A stretch of 5,792 nt of DNA from an uncultured Erysipelotrichaceae bacterium (lineage in GTDB: Bacteria; Bacillota_I; Bacilli_A; Erysipelotrichales; Erysipelotrichaceae). The notes beneath the pieces were generated by a model. It was not told the DNA's origin. It saw only the letters and a list, made by a program, of their open reading frames with translations, and made no database searches. Both the position numbers and the translations under genes were made by a program. Of this stretch, positions 1 through 3,712 are shown in pieces; position 1 is the stretch's first letter, and each line of letters begins with the position of its first letter. The stretch is taken from contig CANPNQ010000083.1 in NCBI GenBank assembly GCA_947575425.1, forward strand, positions 1 to 5,792. The letters run 5' to 3'.

Positions 1-838
1 GATACATATTGTGTGACACATCATCATAACAGATAAAGCTGGGATTCATAGAGAAGTGATCAATCATAGTGTCACAGTTCAGCGCTCGCTCGCAAATAAA
101 GCTGACACTCATGGATAATCCCCGCAAGCCGGCAATACGCACACAGGTGGCACTCAGAGTTCCTTCCCAGTTGTGCATCTTTTCACACTGCTGTTTCAAT
201 AGTGCCTCCTCCTCACTGAAGCCCTGCGCATTGAGCTTGGCGGTTTGAGGCAATGCCTGAAATAACAATGGCAAGTGCTGCTGAGCCTCCTCCAAAGGAA
301 ATAGCTGTGATTCGATCGCCTGTCCTGTTTCATAGGAATGAAGCTGCTGCTTCAAATCGTTACAGGCAGAATCCCCCAGCTCGGAAACACTATGCAAGGA
401 TGTCAGCTGAACCTGTTTCACCATTGCCTTTTGATGCATCAGCGATAACATCGGGGCAAGCAGGCAAAAGGATGCCTGTGGTATGATCAAGGTATGATCT
501 TGATCCGCCAAATCTTCCATATGGATGCTTGGCAAGAGGAATTTACCCTGTGCATGGACATCCATCGTGATGATATAGGCATGTTCCTTACATAAGTTTT
601 CTAAGGAAAACGAGTGTTTCAGACGGCAGTCGAACAGGACATCACATTCTGCGATGCGCTTGTGATCCCACGCATGAATCGGCAGATAATGATCCCTGTA
701 ATGCAGGATCTCTCCCCCTTTTTGTGCATCATCAAACAAAAAAGGCGTACAGGGAAAGCGCCATATATCCAGCCACTCCAATAGCTCCGTGCCCAGTGTC
801 GTGGATGCCCCCAAGATCCCCATCTGATATTCCCTCAT
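1..838 (-). CDS. Aspartate-semialdehyde dehydrogenase homologue, predicted catalytically inactive (partial, C-terminus cut by window edge)
   Basis: I translated the minus strand from the ATG at 838 and it stays open for 279 codons to the window edge; about 50 C-terminal residues should be missing, since the family is about 330-360 residues. True ASADH reduces aspartyl phosphate to aspartate semialdehyde with NADPH. Homology is recognised by an N-terminal Rossmann turn (GASTTLG, 10-16, where the family has GATGxVG), FQALPQ (193-198; family FNxIPQ), GFSEEE (206-211), and ATCVRI (230-235) in the substrate-binding strand. Key positions have diverged. The family NPNCST reads IPQASF (119-124), so the catalytic Cys is Ala122. 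The family GHS reads GLS (240-242), so the catalytic His is Leu241. SAGGS reads CRLKH (71-75), the SxFR arginine is absent, and the Gln of YQxVSG is His149. Arg234 is kept. The frame is long and uninterrupted, so this looks like a maintained pseudoenzyme rather than a pseudogene. It starts 4 nt after the aspartokinase stop, with a weak AAGGGTG ribosome site inside that gene's end. Family assignment is confident; loss of activity is inference. Confidence 0.82.
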   Translation of the reverse strand, partial: MREYQMGILGASTTLGTELLEWLDIWRFPCTPFLFDDAQKGGEILHYRDHYLPIHAWDHKRIAECDVLFDCRLKHSFSLENLCKEHAYIITMDVHAQGKFLLPSIHMEDLADQDHTLIIPQASFCLLAPMLSLMHQKAMVKQVQLTSLHSVSELGDSACNDLKQQLHSYETGQAIESQLFPLEEAQQHLPLLFQALPQTAKLNAQGFSEEEALLKQQCEKMHNWEGTLSATCVRIAGLRGLSMSVSFICERALNCDTMIDHFSMNPSFICYDDVSHNMY

Positions 839-842
839 AATT

Positions 843-1565
843 TCACCCTTCTATAATCGTACCTGAATGATTGGAAAAGGTGCCCTTTAAATGTATTTTG
901 ATCCCGTGCTTTTTGGCAAATACGACGCTGCGATCATGCAGGACACGACTTTTCATATTCAGCATTTCATCGTAGCTCAGCCGATCATAGCGAATCGCAC
1001 ATTCACTCAGCTTGGGATCACGATCATAGACACCGTCCACATCGGTATAGATATCCACCTCATCTAATCCCAGCATATGCGCAAACAGCACAGCACTGTA
1101 ATCACTGCCGCCTCTGCCCAAGGTCGTCACCTTATGCGCAAAGGAGGTCGCAATGAATCCGCCGACTACAATAACATCATATTCGCGCAATTTCATTTTT
1201 ATTTCTTTATTGTCAAGTTTTATCACTTTTGCATAGTCGTAATTGTCATCGGTATGGATGCCGCCATCGCAAAAGTCAAGGGAAAAAGCACGGATGCCCA
1301 TATCCAACAATTCAGCGCAGATATGGATTGCCGAAAGCTGTTCTCCGATAGAGACAAGACGAGCTCTTTCCTCCTTGGAAAGATGGTTACTGCCCATAGA
1401 TAACAGCGTATCGGTCGCATAGGGATCGGGATAGCGTCCCATGGCTGAAACCACCACGATGACCTTTTGTGTGGAGAGTGCATCTGTGATGTGACGATAT
1501 ACATATTTTCGCGTCGCTTCGCTGCGCAAGGAAGTGCCGCCGAATTTCATGACCCTGATATTCAT
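843..1565 (-). CDS. Aspartokinase, catalytic domain only (DapG-like, no ACT domains)
   Basis: This gene encodes an amino-acid kinase that should phosphorylate aspartate with ATP, the entry step to lysine, diaminopimelate, threonine and methionine. At 240 residues it holds the complete kinase fold: KFGGTS (7-12), SAMG (40-43) followed by DPYATD as in Bacillus DapG, SIGEQLS (72-78), VGGFIAT (134-140), TTLGRGGSD (147-155), YTDVDGVYDRDP (173-184), LSYDEML (196-202) and RVLHDRSVVFAKK (207-219). It stops right after the kinase core, at GTIIEG. Usual aspartokinases have 400-450 residues with paired ACT domains for feedback by lysine or threonine; none is present here. The start is ATG 1565 because GGAGGT lies 6 nt upstream, although the frame stays open for 64 further codons to 1757, where there is no plausible start or homology. 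The pre-LH segment is a few residues shorter than in DapG. It is co-transcribed with the ASADH homologue 4 nt downstream. Kinase activity on aspartate is inferred from motifs. Confidence 0.88.
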   Translation of the reverse strand: MNIRVMKFGGTSLRSEATRKYVYRHITDALSTQKVIVVVSAMGRYPDPYATDTLLSMGSNHLSKEERARLVSIGEQLSAIHICAELLDMGIRAFSLDFCDGGIHTDDNYDYAKVIKLDNKEIKMKLREYDVIVVGGFIATSFAHKVTTLGRGGSDYSAVLFAHMLGLDEVDIYTDVDGVYDRDPKLSECAIRYDRLSYDEMLNMKSRVLHDRSVVFAKKHGIKIHLKGTFSNHSGTIIEG

Positions 1566-1571
1566 GATCCT

Positions 1572-1577
1572 ACCTCC
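1572..1577 (-). promoter_or_regulatory. Ribosome binding site of the aspartokinase gene
   Basis: The minus strand reads GGAGGT, 6 nt before the ATG at 1565. It is the strongest ribosome site in this part of the window and fixes the start, ruling out the 64-codon upstream open extension of the frame. Confidence 0.85.
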
Positions 1578-1694
1578 GCATTCCCCATAGCGTATGCAGG
1601 AAAATGATATGTGTGTAGGCGGTTGATAGCTAGATGCGAAAGGTAAAAGATCATTGAGGGTGATATGGTGGTCGAATGCAGATAGAACAAAGGC

Positions 1695-1731
1695 AAAAAA
1701 AGCGGATCGCTGCTGCATGCGGACTGATCCG
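1695..1731 (-). terminator. Possible intrinsic terminator or attenuator in the aspartokinase leader
   Basis: On the minus strand CGGATC (1731-1726) and GATCCG (1708-1703) can pair in a 6-bp stem around a 17-nt loop. One C follows, then seven Ts (1701-1695). It lies about 130 bp upstream of the aspartokinase ATG. It could end NUDIX operon read-through or act as an attenuator. The stem is short, the loop is large, and the bases sit inside the GNAT remnant, so chance pairing is quite possible. Confidence 0.3.
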
Positions 1732-1845
1732 ATATTGTAAAGAAACCTAGGGCGCAAATGAATTTATATATCTTACGCGTGTGGAAAATAAAGCCTCGAT
1801 TCGATTAGCAGAATCCCTTGGATTTACGATGATTTCTACTTTCAT

Positions 1846-1905
1846 AAAAAAAGAGGAAAACGATAAGCTCGCACACCGCTATGTTCCATATCGCTTAGCC
1901 TTATC
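1846..1905 (-). terminator. Probable intrinsic terminator of the mutY-NUDIX operon
   Basis: This element begins 7 bp beyond the NUDIX stop codon. The minus strand can pair GATAAGGCT (1905-1897) with AGCTTATC (1869-1862), with one bulged G. Inside it a small hairpin pairs CGATATG with CATAGCG around a GAA loop, with one mismatch. The base of the stem is followed by GTTTTCCTC and then seven Ts (1852-1846). Position and shape suit termination of the operon. The U-run is separated from the stem by 9 bases, which weakens the call. No U-run follows on the plus strand. Confidence 0.45.
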
Positions 1906-1911
1906 ATCATT

Positions 1912-2484
1912 TTATGACTGATGATATTGTTTGGCAATCCGATTTAGTTTCGCATAGACGATCTTCATATCCTCCTCACTGACTTCGTCATTGATATGTT
2001 CATTGGTAATCCATTTGACGCCGCTGTTTTCATCGGGTTTGATAGACAAGGATGCATGCTCGTCCGCCATACACAGATAGGTAACATTCAAATGCACATG
2101 AGCGCTGACAAAGCTTCCGTTTTTGACATGTGGAGGAACCGGTAAAATATCAATGGCAATCGGTTTTGCAGTGAGCGGCTGTAATGAGGTCAATCCACTC
2201 TCCTCCATACCTTCCTTGATTGCGACATGGAGGCAGTCATCATCTCCATCTAAATGTCCCCCGCACCACCCCCATGAATCATAAATGCGATGATAGATCA
2301 TCAATACCTTACTAAAATCATGATTGACGATCCACGGTGAAGCGCTGAAATGCGCAAAACGATTGTTTCTTGTGGTGATATCATCAAAGGTCTTGATATA
2401 TTCCAGCATAACATCACGATCCTCTTTTTCCTGCTCGTTCATCGGCTCATAGCGCCAAATCAGATCATATAAGCATTGATTCAT
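1912..2484 (-). CDS. NUDIX hydrolase
   Basis: This is a 190-residue NUDIX family protein that should cleave a nucleoside diphosphate linked to another moiety; the substrate cannot be told from sequence. The NUDIX box (76-98) runs G-x5-D-x7-K-E-G-x-E-E-S-G-L. The metal-binding Glu91, Glu94 and Glu95 are all kept, while the first Glu of the consensus is Asp82 and the Arg is Lys90. Flanking blocks SWGWCGGHLDGD (70-81), HVHLNVTYL (119-127) and PDENSGVKWI (150-159) suit a stand-alone subfamily of about 180-190 residues rather than the shorter MutT. The ATG at 2484 is supported by AAAGGAG (2494-2500) 9 nt upstream. It overlaps the mutY 3' end by 20 bp, so the two are almost certainly co-transcribed and perhaps translationally coupled. 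That pairing suggests, without proving, a role near oxidised-nucleotide metabolism. Family certain, substrate unknown. Confidence 0.92.
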   Translation of the reverse strand: MNQCLYDLIWRYEPMNEQEKEDRDVMLEYIKTFDDITTRNNRFAHFSASPWIVNHDFSKVLMIYHRIYDSWGWCGGHLDGDDDCLHVAIKEGMEESGLTSLQPLTAKPIAIDILPVPPHVKNGSFVSAHVHLNVTYLCMADEHASLSIKPDENSGVKWITNEHINDEVSEEDMKIVYAKLNRIAKQYHQS

Positions 2485-3559
2485 TTTGAATCGCTCCTTT
2501 CATAAGCGCCAAACACAGCTCACGATATACCTTAAATGCATGAGGAAGCGCATAGCTTTCCAGCAATTCCTTCTGATTGATCCAGATTCCATCATCCTTT
2601 TGGTTATTATTTCGCTCTTGTAAAAGGATCAGCCAACCGCTCATATGCCATTCCTTATGGGTAAATATATGCTTGGCTTGCGGCAAGGGATGAATAGAAT
2701 CGATGATGCCATATGATTTTGCATAGTCCTTTGCCTGTGCTTCATTTAGCGTACCATCGATAAAATCAAATTCATATAGACCTGCTAATAAGCCTTGCTT
2801 GGGTCGTTTTTGAATATGAACACAGCCATTGTGCAGGATAAGCAATACACTGTGTTTCTCTATCATGCGTGCTTTCTTGGGATGCTTGATCGGTAGCTGT
2901 CCTTGTCTTCCTGTTTGATAGGCCATACATTCACTGGCAATCGGACACTTATGACACAGCGGTGCGCCATTGGGAATGCAGATCAACGCTCCGATTTCCA
3001 TCAGCGCCTGATTGAATGCGTCACAGCGGCGTGGAATATACTCGGAAATAATTGCCTGAAACCGTTTTTTGGTTGCCTCCTTAGTGATATCATCCTCGCG
3101 GCATAGCACACGGGAAAATAGGCGCAGTACATTGCCATCCACAGCGCAGACAGGAATGCGGTATGCAATCGAAGCGATCGCTCCGGCAGTATAGGCGCCA
3201 ATCCCCGGTAACGCCAACAGCTTATCATAATCCGCCGGCAATGCTCCATCATATTGTTCTTCACAGATGCAGGCACATTTTTTCATATTGCGTACACGAT
3301 TATAATAGCCAAGTCCCTCCCATAGCTTAGCTAGGCTATCATCCTCACATGCTGCCAGTGTATGCATATCCGGCAGTGCTTGTATAAAGCGTTCATAATA
3401 TGGCTTTACCGCTTCTACTCTTGTCTGTTGAAGCATGATCTCACTGACCCACACTGCATAGGGTGTCGGATGATCCCGCCATGGCAAAATCCGTTTATGG
3501 GTGTCATACCAAGCCAACAGCTGTTCAACGAATCTTTGTTTGTCATGTGTTGTTTTCAT
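2465..3559 (-). CDS. mutY: A/G-specific adenine DNA glycosylase MutY
   Basis: MutY removes adenine mispaired with 8-oxoguanine, preventing G:C to T:A transversions. The 364 residues (from ATG 3559) fit the family. In order: LPWR (25-28); SEIMLQQTRV (39-48) with the presumed catalytic Glu40; the helix-hairpin-helix LPGIGAYTAG (117-126); VDGNVLR (140-146) with catalytic Asp141; the [4Fe-4S] cysteines at 194, 202, 205 and 211; and a C-terminal NUDIX-like 8-oxoguanine recognition domain with GLLAGLYEF (256-264) and the FTH loop (299-301; FSH or FTH in relatives). First Cys spacing is C-x7-C, one longer than the x6 of E. coli MutY. ATG 3559 is preferred over the in-frame TTG at 3577, because a TGnTATACT extended -10 box lies between them and would put the transcript start at or next to the ATG. 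No ribosome site precedes the ATG; a weak GGAA lies upstream of the TTG. It is the first gene of an operon with the NUDIX hydrolase. Confidence 0.95.
   Translation of the reverse strand: MKTTHDKQRFVEQLLAWYDTHKRILPWRDHPTPYAVWVSEIMLQQTRVEAVKPYYERFIQALPDMHTLAACEDDSLAKLWEGLGYYNRVRNMKKCACICEEQYDGALPADYDKLLALPGIGAYTAGAIASIAYRIPVCAVDGNVLRLFSRVLCREDDITKEATKKRFQAIISEYIPRRCDAFNQALMEIGALICIPNGAPLCHKCPIASECMAYQTGRQGQLPIKHPKKARMIEKHSVLLILHNGCVHIQKRPKQGLLAGLYEFDFIDGTLNEAQAKDYAKSYGIIDSIHPLPQAKHIFTHKEWHMSGWLILLQERNNNQKDDGIWINQKELLESYALPHAFKVYRELCLALMKGAIQNESMLI
2494..2500 (-). promoter_or_regulatory. Ribosome binding site of the NUDIX gene, inside mutY
   Basis: The minus strand reads AAAGGAG, 9 nt before the ATG at 2484. 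It lies wholly within the last codons of mutY, so ribosomes finishing mutY pass over it. This supports the start and an overlapping two-gene operon. Confidence 0.8.
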
Positions 3560-3565
3560 ATCATA

Positions 3566-3574
3566 AGTATAGCA
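3566..3574 (-). promoter_or_regulatory. Extended -10 promoter of mutY, possibly giving a leaderless mRNA
   Basis: The minus strand reads TGCTATACT: a TGn extension plus a -10 hexamer matching TATAAT at five of six positions. No good -35 hexamer is found at 16-18 bp spacing, as is allowed for extended -10 promoters. Six bases separate the hexamer from the ATG at 3559, so initiation at the usual distance would fall on or next to the A of the start codon. The 23-bp A/T tract lies at about -45 to -67 from that point, where an UP element would contact RNA polymerase alpha subunits. Confidence 0.5.
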
Positions 3575-3603
3575 CAAATGTGAAAATTCCGATGGAATAA
3601 TTC

Positions 3604-3626
3604 AAAAAAAAAAAAAAAAAAAAAAA
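3604..3626. repeat. 23-bp poly(A)/poly(T) homopolymer
   Basis: There are 23 consecutive A residues on the plus strand (T on the minus strand) between copA and mutY. It supplies the U-run of the copA terminator and lies just upstream of the predicted mutY promoter. Tracts this long are prone to replication slippage and to sequencing length error, so the exact count may vary between cells or be an assembly estimate. Confidence 0.95.
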
Positions 3627-3672
3627 CGATCATGTGTTTTCTTTATAAGAGGATAAGAAACGCACATGATCG
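3604..3672 (-). terminator. Intrinsic terminator of copA
   Basis: On the minus strand, 40 bp after the copA stop, CGATCATGTG (3672-3663) pairs perfectly with CACATGATCG (3636-3627). An inner stem TTTCTT/AAGAAA (3660-3655 with 3643-3638) extends it across a small internal loop. A run of 23 Ts follows directly. It is a textbook rho-independent terminator apart from the very long T run. It is one-directional: no U-run follows the hairpin on the plus strand. Confidence 0.9.
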
Positions 3673-3712
3673 CAACATGCTGCTTTGCTTCTTTACAAAT
3701 AGAAGTCCATAC

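Larger units (their letters stand above)
1676..1921 (+). pseudogene. Decayed GNAT N-acetyltransferase, C-terminal remnant
   Basis: The only plus-strand coding trace in the window. From 1676 the frame reads QRQKKRIAAACGLIRYC (1685-1738), then KET, a TAG at 1748-1750, then GANEFIYLTR (1751-1780), VENKASIRLAESLGF (1781-1825) and a hydrophilic tail, ending with TGA at 1919-1921. The block N-x-x-S-I-R-L-A-x-x-L-G-F after a 'GA..iy.tr' strand is a hallmark of GNAT acetyltransferases, which transfer acetyl groups from acetyl-CoA; the substrate is unknown. The TAG falls where the family usually has Leu (ETLGA), so it could be one TTG to TAG change. The pyrophosphate-binding Q/R-x-x-G-x-G/A motif has Arg for Gly. 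The N-terminal half is missing: stops crowd all frames before 1661, although KIIEGDMVVECR in another frame (1647-1682) could be a frameshifted continuation. The end overlaps the convergent NUDIX gene by 10 bp. Short length limits certainty. Confidence 0.6.

Noticed and set aside
253..486. Plus-strand open frame of 77 codons
   Set aside because: It lies wholly antisense to the ASADH homologue, has no family similarity and no convincing ribosome site.
1566..1757. 64-codon in-frame N-terminal extension of the aspartokinase
   Set aside because: It begins at a TTG without a ribosome site, shows no kinase homology, runs through the GNAT remnant and hairpin, and lies upstream of an excellent GGAGGT site serving ATG 1565.
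1566..1911. Lysine riboswitch or T-box upstream of the aspartokinase
   Set aside because: Neither the conserved L-box core nor a T-box GGTGG sequence with a specifier stem could be found on the minus strand. Much of the region is better explained as a GNAT remnant.
3560..3577. TTG start of mutY at 3577
   Set aside because: It lies upstream of the predicted extended -10 promoter, has only a weak GGAA site, and adds six residues with no family similarity. It is not fully excluded if transcription starts further upstream.
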